Shown piece after piece: positions 21,751-33,810 of a stretch of 64,000 nt of DNA. A program made the translations under genes and the position numbers. Position 1 is the first letter of the stretch, and every line of letters starts with the position of its first letter. The notes beneath the pieces were generated by a model. The model saw only the letters and a program-made list of their open reading frames with translations, made no database searches and was not told the origin of the DNA. The stretch is from Unio delphinus (Eukaryota > Mollusca > Bivalvia > Unionida > Unionidae). The DNA is taken from positions 699,001-763,000 of the forward strand of contig JAQISU010000156.1 in NCBI GenBank assembly GCA_029339505.1, written 5' to 3'.

Positions 21751-22420
21751 GTCCCAAAATAACAACTCTTTCCAATACTAACCGTATTACCCCAAAATAA
21801 CAACTCTTTCCAATATTAACCGTATTATCAAATAAGCTTTCAAATAAAGACAATAAAAACAGTATCTACAATGGGATGATAAAACGATAAGTAATTCCCA
21901 GAATAAATACATGTAATAGAAACCCCCAACATGATGAAATATTTTAATGATGTAATAGAGAATCCCAGCACGATCAATAAATTATCAGTGTAATAGAAAC
22001 CCCAAACATCATGTAAGACTTAATGGTATAATATAAACCTCCAACATGGTGGAAGACTTGACGGTGTAATAGAAACATTCAACATGATGGAAGACTTAAT
22101 GGTATAATAGAAACCTCCAACATGAATTAACACTTAATCGTGTAATATAAACCCCCAACACGATGGAAGAATTAATGATGTACTAGAAACCTCCAACATG
22201 GTATAAGACTTAATGGTGTAATATAAACCTCCAACATGACGGAAGACTTAACGGTATAATAGAAACCACCAAGATGACCGAAGAGTATATGGTGCCATAG
22301 AAACCCCGAACAGGATTGAAGACTTAATGTTGTAATAGAAACCCTTAGGATGATGGAAGGCTTAACGGTGAAATAGAAGCCCACAACATGACGGAAGACT
22401 TAATGGTGAGTGAAGACGCT
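21751..22420. repeat. Two adjacent tandem arrays (39 bp x2; 38-39 bp x about 13)
   Basis: A 39-bp unit starting CCAAAATAACAACTCTTTCC is repeated twice (about 21754-21830). From about 21905 to 22420 runs a second array whose unit contains GTAATAGAAACCCCCAACAT and GGAAGACTTAATG. Confidence 0.85.
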
Positions 22421-22489
22421 AGTGTAGATTCTCTTCCTATAGGATAACATACTGTATTTTGTTCTTGGCTTCTGACATGTGTGCACGAT

Positions 22490-23645
22490 AATCGATTTTG
22501 TAATTCAGCAACATCAAAGAAAGCATATCCTAAATTAGAAATTAATAATTGGAAATACTTTAAGACATTAACAGTTAGAAACCTTGTAGTAAGGATGTTT
22601 AAGATAATAATGTATAAATCGTAAGACTTTTCAGACAATAATAGTTTGAAACCTTGTATTCAGGATGATCTTGATAATAATTCAAAAATCGGAAAGACTT
22701 TAAGACTTTACTAGTTTTAAATCTTGTATTCAGCGTGTGATAGAAAATAATGTATAAATCGGAAAGACTTTAAGAAATTAACAATTTGAAATCTTGTAGT
22801 CAGCATGTAGTAGATTATAATTTATAAATCCAAAAAAATGTAAGACATTAACATTTTGAAACATTGTAATCCGGAAGTCCTGTTAAAAATGGACACATTG
22901 AAAAGAATCTAAGATATTAACAGTTGGAATCCTTGTATTCAGCATGTCTTAGAAAAAAGTCTAATCAGAAAGTCTTAAGACATTAACATAATGTATTAAT
23001 CGGAAGGACGTTTAGACAATATCAATTGGAATTCTTGTATTGAGGATGTTCTAGATAATAATTTAGAAATCGGACAGACTTTAACACATTAAGAGTTTGA
23101 ATCTTTGTATTCCGTATGTCCTATCATATATAAATTGGAAAGCCTTTATAACATGCATGCCTTGAAACTTAATATTCAGGAAACATTACACAATAATAAA
23201 TAAAAAGAAAAGATTTTAAAACATGCATGCCTTGAAACTTAATATCCAGGAAGTCTTACACAATAATAAATAAATAGAAAAGACTTTAAAACATGCATGC
23301 CTTGAAACTTAATATCCAGTAAGTCTTACACAATAATAAATAAATAGAAAAGACTTTAAAACATGCATAATTTGAAACCTTGTATTCTGGATGTCATAGT
23401 CAATACTGTATAAATCGAAAAGACTTAAAAACATGAACAATCTGAACCTTTATAACCAGGATGTCCTAGATAATAATAAATAAATCGAAAAGACTTTAAA
23501 ACACGCATACCTTGAAACCTTATATTCAGGATGTCTTACACAATAATAAATAAATAGAAAAGACTTTAAAACATTAACAGTTTGAAACATTTTTTCAGGA
23601 TGTCCTAGATAATAATTGGATACATATAAATGACGTTAACACATT
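22490..23645. repeat. 70-bp tandem array, left part (interrupted by a LINE)
   Basis: About 16 diverged copies of a 70-bp unit with landmarks GAAAGACTTTAAGACATTAA, CTTGTATTCAGGATGTC and ATAATAATTTATAAATC. Copies at 23150-23390 form a younger, nearly identical 60-bp subfamily with AACATGCATGCCTTGAAAC. The array resumes at 26760 after the inserted LINE. Confidence 0.88.
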
Positions 23646-24769
23646 GAATTAATGAATGTTAAATTAAAGTGAACCGGCCAAGAAGGGTCATTATTCACTG
23701 TTTTATCTTTCAAAAGAAAGTTATTTAATTTTTCCCGTGGGGTAAGGAATGATGCCACATCCCCACGGGCGTTTATGCACACATAGTGTGCTATTTAATT
23801 TGGTCGTCATGTCGCGCGTCTATTGAGGGCCTATCGACATGAATGTAGAACCTGGGTGAGTGGGAATGGATCAAACACGCACTCAACCCTATCAACCAAT
23901 CGGAAGGAGTGTACTAGAGGTGCAAAGGCACTAAATAATGACTGGTGAAAAATGGTTTTCACGTCTCATGTTGAGGGTTTCTGGTCACGAGGAAGGATAA
24001 AAAGGTCCGATAAGCCAGCCAATGTATGTCGACAGCCTTGAAACGCCCTAGCCATACTTATTTCAAATCAGCTCCAGTTTCACTAATGGACGGAAAATAT
24101 ACCAATAATGTGCAAGCCATCTATGTAGTTAAATTAAATTTTGTGTAGTTGAATTTGTTTTTCCTACTCCTAACATACCAATGTTTCTAGTACCCAGATT
24201 GTTAGTCCCTAGCAATTTTAATTCTAGAATGTCTGTGCGACATATGTAGGTTGGTCACTGTTAGGTTATCTGGATTGTGAATTTTGATTGGCGGTGTTCG
24301 AAATTGATCAAGTTAGGTTTCTCAAAAGAGCTTGTCAAATAGAGCTTTCCTACCAAATGAGAGGTCTGTAATGGCTTAATGGCAGTAGCCCTTAGAAGGG
24401 CTTTTTGATGGAGGGTTACGTAATGGTAACCAGTCTTCCCTCATTCTGGTTTGTTTGCTCCGGAGTCCTCCTGTCGTCTCTTGTCCCTTGGGCCTCCCTT
24501 CATCTTGATTGTCAGCACCGGTGTCCTCCTCTCTTCTGGGTATCTAGATCTACAATCATCCCTATCAATTTGGAAATACTCTGTGCTGTTGTTACAAAAG
24601 TGTAGACAGTCCCATGTGACAGCCTATTAATGCGGATGTACTAGTCCCGCATTCCTGATAGTTTGAGGTTCGATACCACCTTGTATTTCTGATTTAGTTT
24701 TAGGAGAATACTAACTAATTGGTATTTGGATGCATCATTGTGCCACTGGGTCTGATGGTCTTGGTGTTT

Positions 24770-24877
<108 letters not shown>

Positions 24878-25039
24878 TTAGAAACAGATAGAGAGGAGTG
24901 TTAATTCCAAGATGATGGTGACCATAGTCCACGCTTTTGTTTTTGTACCTGATGTTATTTTCTTAAATGCTTCAATGTTTATTTCTATATATTTTGTTAT
25001 TCCTGATGCTTCATCCAATTCTATTAGGTTGTTTTAAGT

Positions 25040-25370
25040 GTGTAGCCCGTCAAATAAACCCATGTGACCTCATTGTGAGGCAAAAATTTACTTCTTAAGG
25101 TTGTTATAAATTTCAGAATTAGTATGTTATTTAGGTGTTTTAGTAGCTCGTCAACTGATTGGTCAAAAGACTCATGTGACCTCATTGTGGGGATACCATT
25201 TACTTCTTAAGAGTGTTATAAACTTCAGAATTAGTTTGTTATTTAGGTGTTTTAGGAGCCCGTTAAATGATTGGTCAATGAACCCATGTGACCTCATTGT
25301 GGGGCTACATATTGCTCCTTAAGGTTGTTATACCTGTTAGAATTTTCGATTTATTTAGGTGTTTAGGCGA
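25040..25370. repeat. 111-bp unit repeated three times in the LINE 3' UTR
   Basis: Each unit holds CATGTGACCTCATTGTGGGG (starts near 25060, 25170 and 25281), then CTTCTTAAGG, TTATAAATTTCAGAATTAG and TTATTTAGGTGTTTTAG. Tandem subrepeats in a LINE 3' UTR are common. Confidence 0.88.
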
Positions 25371-25509
25371 TGTTTCTATATTTTTCAATTAGCCCTGTTG
25401 CTAAAAAAACAGTTCAATTATATTTTTGAATGTTCCTTGAGGGTTGGTGTTAGTTAACTGGATTACTTCTTGCTATGTACTTGGTGCGGCTATGTTTAGT
25501 TGTCTGGAT

Positions 25510-26745
25510 CTAAATTTGTTCCTTTCTTTTTTTTTTTTTACAATTGTTGAAGATATGGTGTAATTCTTCTGGGGTGTTACAATTGTGGCAATTAATATTA
25601 AGTGGGAATGGTCCTATGTATTTTCGAAAGCTGTTTGCCAGTTTGGATTTTCCTATTATTATTCTATTAATGTTAGATTGTTCATAACCTGTGCACCTGG
25701 GTGGTTTAATTACTCTACTAACTTCCTTAATGATGTCGTGTAACATTCTCCCTTGTGTATGTATGTCCCAATCGGTTCGCTATTTTTGATTAATCATTGG
25801 GGTAATTAAACTATATAATTCAGTTTGCCTATATTTAAGTGGCATGTAATTAGATTCGTTGAGTTTGTATTTAGCAAGTTGGTCTGCTTAACTCATTACC
25901 TTTGATGTCAATGCGGGATGGAATCCACATAAATTCTACTACTAGTTTATTTGAATTTAGGGTTTTCAGTATTAGGTTAATTTGTTTTAAGACATTTTCT
26001 CTAGATTTTGTGGTGTTATTTTAAAATTGAGGTTAGGACGCTTAGCGAGTCTCTAATAATCACAGTCTTATTCGGTTTATTTTCCTCAATCCACTTTAAT
26101 ATTTCTAGGATGGCCCAAAATTTAGCTGTATAAATGGAGCAGTGGTCGGGTAGACGTCTGCCCATTTGAAAATTATGTTCTCGTATGACCATTGCTGCAG
26201 CTGTTTTGAAAGGATTTGTTATTTTTGAGTCATCCGTGTAAATATTTGTAAAATTTTGATCTTGATTATTTATTATTTCTAATGCTAATGTTTTTAAATA
26301 GTTTTGTTGGTTTTCCTTGTTTTCTTTATCTGATAGGGAAATATTAATATTTACTTTCGTTCGTACATTGCTCCAAGGTTCTTGGTCGTACGTTATGTTG
26401 TTTTCTACTTGGAATATGTCTATTGGAAGTTTAGTTTTTGATTCAGGAACTAGTTTTCCCATAGAGGTGGTGTTTTTGAGAGTTTTCTAAAGGGGTATTG
26501 CATTTGTTGATAGTCAGGTACGTGGGGTACGTTTATTCATGGGTCGACAGTCGGGCTGCATATTTTAAGACGAGTTCCTGCCTTCTAAGATGTCATGGCA
26601 GTTCCCCTGTTAAAACCTGTACCTGGGCTGTCGAGGTTGATGGCAGTGTGCCGGTACCAATGAGTAGGGCTTTTCTCTGTATTTTATTTAGTTTGTTTAA
26701 GTGACGTTTGGGTGCCGTGGTGTATACTTGGCACCTATAGTCAAG
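25510..26745 (-). pseudogene. LINE copy D ORF2 remnant: RT end, RNase H, zinc motif
   Basis: Read from 26745 leftwards. First is an RT thumb-type segment (LDYRCQVYTTAPKRHLNKLN, KIQRKALLIGTGTLPST). Next is an open stretch 26462-26016 with RNase H landmarks NIYTDDSK, YTAKFWAILEILKWIEE and VIIRDSLSVLTSI. Last is a C-terminal part 25746-25510 with CHNCNTPEELHHIFNNC, a Cys/His motif usual at the end of Jockey-superfamily ORF2. RNase H places it in the Jockey/I group. Stops and frame changes separate the parts. Confidence 0.82.
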
Positions 26746-26759
26746 TTGGTTAACACATT

Positions 26760-26990
26760 AACATTTTGAAACCTTGTATTCAGGATGTTTAGATAATAAT
26801 ATATAAATCCGAAAGACTTTAAGAGATTAACATTTTGAATCTTTGTATTCATGATGTTCTAGGTCAATTTATAAATCGAAAAGACTTCAAGACATTAAAA
26901 GTTGGAATCCCTGTATTTAGGATATTAGGTAATAATGTATAAATTGGAAGGACATTTAGACATTAACATTTCAAACCCTTGTATGTGGGA
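26760..26990. repeat. 70-bp tandem array, right part
   Basis: Three to four copies of the same 70-bp unit as 22490-23645 (CATTTTGAAACCTTGTATTCAG and GAAAGACTTTAAG landmarks), separated from it only by LINE copy D. Confidence 0.85.
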
Positions 26991-27384
26991 TTTGATATCA
27001 AGAATTTCGCGCATGATTATAATCCACTTTTATCTGTTAGAAGTCTGCTGATAGTGATAGCAATTTCTAAATCAATGGACTTTTTGCGCACCTCACGATG
27101 ATAGGCAAGGTCTCTCACGCACCATTATTTAACAATATTGGACTAATAATAATGCTGATTCTATTCTCATTGCATCAGTATCAAATCAATAATATACAGG
27201 AATAACCTGTACTGCCAAAACAGCACTGTGTATACGTCGATCGCTACCCACATGCCTCATCTATAGTCAGTATTTCATCTGGACATATGAATGCAATTTA
27301 TCAACATAAAAACAACTGAGACTTGGCTTAAGGGCACGGCAGTATCACTTAATTTCCAACGAACTATCACAGCATTGGCAATTA
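26991..27384. other. Non-coding interval
   Basis: Nothing recognised between the two satellites. Confidence 0.4.
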
Positions 27385-27965
27385 GTCAATATCACATAAA
27401 TGCCCATCAATCCATATCACATAAATGCCAATTCAAGCCAATCACATAGTGCCCATTAAACCCATCACATATTTGCCTATTAATGCCTATCACATAATTG
27501 CCCATTAATGCCTATCACATAATTGCCCATTAATGAATATCACATAATTGCCCATTAATGAATATCACATAATTGCCCATTAATGCCTATCACATAATTG
27601 CCCATTAATGCCTATCACATAATTGTCCATAATGACTATTACATAAGTGCCCATTAATAAATATCACAGAATTGTCTATTAATAACTATCACACAAGTGA
27701 CCATTAATGAAAATCACATAATTGCCCATTAATGCAAATCTCAAAATTGTCCATTAATGCAAATCTCAAAATTGCCCATTAATGAATATTATTTATATAA
27801 GTGTCCATTAATGACCATCACTTAATTGCATATTAATGTCTATCACATAATTGCCAATTAATGAATATTACATAAGTGCCTATTAATCACTATCAGATAA
27901 TTTTTCCATTAATGCATTTCACATATTTGTCAATTAATGCCCACTAAATAACTGCCCTTTTATGC
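27385..27965. repeat. 25-26-bp tandem array
   Basis: About 22 copies of a unit with CACATAATTGCCCATTAATG; two central variants, TGCCTAT and TGAATAT, alternate irregularly. Diverged copies fade out at both ends. Confidence 0.9.
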
Positions 27966-28934
27966 AGAAGATCTGATATGAGGGTTTAACTAAAACAATA
28001 TTTATTTTTCAAGAGTTGTGATTTAGTGCCATCGACGGATATCACGCTGGAACTTCTTACGCTTCTTGAATATGTACTTGTTGCATATTTTCACATAATA
28101 TACGTGTCTGATATACTTTGTTCGGATACCATGCTATTAGTATATAATTTGTAAGTGGCGTGCACCTGTATGTATATATGTAAATGTACACATTGACGCG
28201 GAACATTTCGTCGAAATCTGTCATAGCTTCTAAATTTATAATGTTTCACAAATAGGTAGTTCATCTTTTAATAGAACGCTTTTCATTACAGAATAACCTT
28301 GTATTTTAAGGTGTTTTACCTGTTTTTCTGTATCCATGTAATACAAGATCTTTTCGTAAAAAACCACACTTGCCACAATGATATCACCATGACTATAAAG
28401 CTTTGTCCTCAAACTGTGTAAGAAGAGCCCGTATTAATTTCAACAACACAAAGAGGCTGCTAAGAAGATATTGTTTTCCATTAATTCGCTTGAATGAAGA
28501 AGAGTATGATATACAAAAAGTGCCATCATCTATGATATACGATACGATGAACAAAGTAGTATGAAAAAATTGCATATGCACGTAGGTGCAGATGAAAGCA
28601 TAAGAAATTATCAGGTTAATTCAGAAAACGTCTCCGTAAGAAGAAAGAGATAACCACATTAATAAAGGTAACAAATTAAAGGTAATAATTTCAACATAAG
28701 ATCTGAAATTATGTAAATGAAATATTTATTAAAGTAATTATACATGACTACACAACGGTATTTTTAAGGTTACAAGATTTATAAATATAAGTGTCCATAT
28801 TATTCGAGATTTTAGTATTCTGGCTATTCATATCAGGAAAGCAAACCTTCCTTTGACTTTGATGCATTTATTTAATCCCGACAATACTGCTTACTTTCAT
28901 AACTCTCTTATAAATAATACACAATCATTCATGA
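27966..28934. other. Non-coding interval
   Basis: No gene, repeat array or RNA recognised. Confidence 0.4.
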
Positions 28935-28987
28935 ACAGTCTTTATTAACATGTCACCATCAGATATAAATCTTTACTAACATGTCGA

Positions 28988-29029
<42 letters not shown>

Positions 29030-29390
29030 TTACTGACATGTCTCCATCTGATATAGATCTTTATTAACATGTCTCCATGTGATATACGTCCTTACTGACA
29101 TGTGTCCATCAGATATAGGTCTTTACTAACATGTCGGCATCATATATAAGTCTTTACTAACAAGCTGGCATCATATATAGATCTTTACTGACATGTGTCC
29201 ATCAGATATAGGTCTTTACTGATGTCTCCTTCAGATATAGGTCTTTACTGACATGTATCCATCAGATATAGGTCTTTTTTAACATGTCTCCATCAGATAT
29301 AGGTCTTTACCGACACGTCTCCATCATATAGAGGTCCTTACGGACATGTCTCCATCAGATAGAGGTCCTTACCGACATGTCATAATTTAC
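28935..29390. repeat. 31-bp tandem array with an internal (TA)n
   Basis: About 14 copies of a unit with TCTTTACTGACATGTCTCCA and TCAGATATAGG. One copy has expanded its TATA core into (TA)n at 28992-29027, a visible case of a microsatellite born inside a minisatellite. Confidence 0.9.
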
Positions 29391-30332
29391 ATGTATTACA
29401 ATGGTTCTTGGCTTTCACAAGCACTCTAACACTGATTTTAACGCCACCTCTGCTATCAGGATCAGCATTGCGATGTCCTACACGTTTCAAGAAAAGGGAA
29501 AGAAAAACGCAAGACAAAGGTGGCCAGATAGCTATAAATTTGACAGTTTTTTAGTTTATTAGTCCACACATCCAATACTTTCAGAACAGGCAAAGTAAAC
29601 CAATTGTCGTATTTGCAAATAGTTACCGTGTTGGCAATAATTATTAAATTTTATAAGCTGTTCACAGTACTTGAACAATAATATCACAGCTCCAAAGAAG
29701 ATGCGAACGTAAGAACATTACAAACATAACTAAATACAAGAAATCATACATGTTTGTCGATCAAGAAACAGCTTTTCTACTTCTGGTACTCTGGGGAAAC
29801 GTTCTTGTATCTGGATGTGAGATAGCTTCCTTGTAAAAACTATTTGATTTTTGAGTGCGTTGATTTTAAAATCAATATCCCGAAATTCATTTGTATGCAC
29901 ATAGATTTGTTTATGTGGTACTAATGCCCAGGATCAAACAAGCTACCTGCTAATAATTTCACAAGTTCGTGATATTGCAGAAACACTCTGAGGAGCGAGT
30001 ACAGAAGTATAGTTTAAAAGGGATGTAAACACACAAACAAAGGTCTGTGGATGCATCTCCAAGAAAATCCTGTATTTCAAACGTTTCCATAGATTGGTTT
30101 AGGCATCTAACTGCAAAGAAAAAACGCGTTATAGATAATGGCCCATCCCATTTACTCCTTAACGGATATATAGCCGTTTCGTGTTGAAGCGTGTTGAATC
30201 GTTCACCTATAATCAGGTCACAGTATGCTTTTCATGCCAAATAAAGATCAGTTTTGACTCAGAGCAACTCATGTAGATATAACGAAACCCAGAGGCCAGT
30301 ACTGACTCCATTCACTAAACGGACATTTAGAT

Positions 30333-30364
<32 letters not shown>

Positions 30365-31247
30365 GCAACCTCTGAAACTGAACATACAGAAAGGGGAAAA
30401 TAAATGACTCAGGTAATTATGGTTTCACAATACTCTAACCGGTTTACTTAAGGGTTATCCCGAGGAAAAAATTAAAAACAATACTACTTATTATATGATA
30501 TATCAAAAGTGCGTTGAACTGTATGAAAATATGTAGAAACTAGAGGTGATATTTGACCTCAACATACCCCACCCACCCCATCCCACCTATCTACATAAAC
30601 CCACCTTCGAATTGGGTGGAATTCACATTGATGAAAATTTAATGCCCTCTCCCCTAAACATTACGATTAACCAATCTATTCACGTTCCATCAGGTAGGTT
30701 TTGATCAATGGGCTTCCACAAAAACTTCAAAATGAAATTGATGCCTTGCTACATCTTATATTTTCGCTCTAGACTAAGAAATTTATTTATCATTGACAAT
30801 ACATACATTGACACTTTTGTCACCGTGGACTGGATAAGCACTCAAACATAAAATTCTTTTTTTCAATACTTAACATACCGACAAATAACCTTGCTATTCA
30901 ACAGTTAATGAGGAAATAGCAAACCAATATCCAGATTCCTATAAGAAATTGAAGAGATGATACATAGGTAACTAATTGGCGTGAGACGTACCTTGTACAC
31001 CCTGATTGCCACACCTGTTATTCTGATGGTTTGCTGGTATACCTGAGCGTCTGGTATCTTCTCTGAATCTTCCTAGTTATGATTTTGTGTAACTTAACTT
31101 TAAATTTAATACCCCAAATTTTTTGTAGCAGGTATTATGTTTCTGGGGTAACACTTGCCTCGATTTATCGAGCGACCAACTGACAATTGTCACGAGTAAG
31201 TCATATTGCACATTGTATCGTCATGGTGTGACAAACATATGTTTCGT
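29391..31247. other. Non-coding interval
   Basis: No gene recognised; a short (TA)n lies at about 30338-30364. Otherwise unremarkable AT-rich DNA. Confidence 0.4.
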
Positions 31248-31575
31248 CTATGACAATGTTATAATTTCATACCAAACTATGTCAAAGGACAACGCCATTT
31301 GACAACGTTATGATTTCATACCGAACTATGTCAAAGGACAACGACATTTGACAACGTTATAATTTCATACCGAACTATACCAAAGGACAACGACATTTGA
31401 CAACGTTATAATTTCATACCGAACTATATCAAAGGACAACGCCATCTGACAACGCTATAATTTCATACCGAACTATATCAAAGTACAACGCCATCTGACA
31501 ACGCTATAATTTCATACCGAACTATATCAAGGTACAACGCCATTTGACAACGCTATAATTTCATACCGAACTATA
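31248..31575. repeat. About 50-bp tandem array
   Basis: Six to seven well-kept copies with TTTCATACCGAACTATATCA and AAGGACAACGCCATTTGACA. Confidence 0.92.
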
Positions 31576-31873
31576 TCTGGTATTGAAATGTATACGAAAC
31601 GTTTCATTCTTCTGGACATTAATATACCTTTTTACTTTTGGATTCATTTCATATTACTGTAACTTTGATCATTAAATTATTTTTAGTTTAAAGACAGCCT
31701 CTTGGTTATGATTCTTTATGTCTATTAGTTTATGACCGTGGAGTACAACTACAGATCGAATCTCTCACCTAAGTGTTATTCAAGGATTCTAGCAATATTT
31801 TCATTTTCGGTTTGGTAATCTGATATGTGTAAATTCACTGTCCTGTTGACATTTTTTCATCATACCACATACA

Positions 31874-32028
<155 letters not shown>

Positions 32029-32084
32029 ATAAACTCATTTTAATAGTTATTTGATTATATTTAATAACACATTATGTTTACCAC

Positions 32085-32395
32085 ACTTGCATGCTATTAT
32101 GGATACCGCATTTGCATGCTATTATGGATACCGCATTTGCATGCTATTATGGATACCGCATTTGCATGCTATTATGGATACCGCATTTGCATGCTATTAT
32201 GGATACCGCATTTGCATGCTATTATGGATACCGCATTTGCATGCTATTGAGTATACCGCATTTGCATGTTATTGAGTATACCGCATTTGCATGCTATTGA
32301 GTATACCACATTTGCATGCTATTGAGTATACCATATTTTCATGCTATTAAGTATACCATATTTGTATGCTATTAAGTAAATCATATTTTGCTTGT
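32085..32395. repeat. 25-bp tandem array
   Basis: About 12 copies of a unit with GCATTTGCATGCTATTATGG. The first seven are nearly identical; the later ones carry GAGTATACC in place of TGGATACC and decay rightwards. The open frames here come from the array. Confidence 0.95.
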
Positions 32396-32599
32396 GTATT
32401 CGTATACCATATTTGAATGTTGTTACGTGTTTAGGGTCTTTCAAAAGGTAACAAGAAATGAGTGAAGACGACAAACTTTGTAAAAAAAATTAAACAATAA
32501 TTAATTTTCCAAGAAAAACAAGGTAAAAGTGAAAAAAGGAACTTACGGGCTTACAAATAAAATCCCAAAAAGATCCGAGAAATCATACCACATAACCCT

Positions 32600-33115
32600 A
32601 ACCAGTGTCTTACCAATACGTGCATTATATTTTTTTCTCAGTGTCATACCAATACGTACATTATATTTTTTTCTCAGCGTTTATCCAATACGTAGAATAC
32701 AATATTTTCTCAATGTCTTACCAATACGTAGAATACAATATTTTCTCAATGTCTTACCAATACGTAGAACACTATTTTCTCAATGTCTTACCAATACGTA
32801 GAACACTCTATTTTCTCAGTGTCTTATCAATACGTATAATAAACTATTTTCTCAGTGTCTTACCAATATGTACATTGTATTTTTTTCTCAGTGTCTTACA
32901 AATACGTAGAATATAATATTGTCTCAGTGTCTTACAAATACGTAGAATATAATATGTTCTCAGTGGCTTACCAATACGTAGAATACAATATCAGCGTCTT
33001 AACAATACGTTGAATAAAATATTTTCTAACTGTCTTACCAGTACGTTGAATATAATATTTTCTCAGTGTCTTACTAGTACGTTGAATATAATATTTTCTC
33101 AGTGTCTTAACTATA
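32600..33115. repeat. 35-37-bp tandem array
   Basis: About 14 copies with CAGTGTCTTACCAATACGTA and GAATATAATATTTTCT, diverging towards the right. Confidence 0.92.
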
Positions 33116-33678
33116 CGTAGACAGATTTACTTTGTACTGAGGAATCTTTCAGAGAAACATAAAAGCAATTAACACGTTAATACCAACCATAATTTGTTAC
33201 TGCGGTATACAGTTTCGAAGCTCACTGTTACAGATAGTTTATCAGCAAGTAGAGTGATGTTGTTAAGTTTACTAATAAAATCTACAGCCTCTTAGGATCC
33301 GTGACAATGGCCTCAAAGGAAAGAAAATCATATCTGTGTGCATGCTAACCCACGGATTATAATCAGTAAATTATACGAATATGTGACCATGAAAGTAGAC
33401 GAAGTCATGGTGGCAGTATATTGTGACCTGTATTAATAGCTTACAAATCTGATCATTATCACATCACAATATATACACGTCTCTGAAATGTGCCATGACG
33501 TAGTCAGGGTGATTGTTTGGGGAATTTATGTTCATGTTTTCTTTTATTATTGATATAGTTTTTGTTGTGAAAGGAAATTGCTTGACCGTTAACTGGTGTA
33601 AAACCACTAACCATGGTTTCATATATAATCTCTTAGTCGACGTATCTGTTTTGAATCAATCTGATCCACACTAGCGAA
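33116..33678. other. Non-coding interval
   Basis: Nothing recognised. Confidence 0.4.
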
Positions 33679-33810
33679 CCTTTAAGATGTCAGATTGTTT
33701 ACTAAGTGTGGTGCTGGTGGCACCTTTAAGATTTCAGATTGTTTACTAAGTGTGGTGCTGGTGACACCTTTAAGATGTCAGATTGTTTACTAAGTGTGGT
33801 GCTGGTGGCA
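33679..33810. repeat. 44-bp unit repeated three times
   Basis: Units start CCTTTAAGATGTCAGATTGT at 33679, 33723 and 33767 and are almost identical, so this is a young triplication. Confidence 0.93.

Noticed and set aside
24640..24690. B-box-like GGTTCGATACC suggesting a tRNA or SINE
   Set aside because: No matching A box or cloverleaf; it lies in the 3' UTR of LINE copy D.
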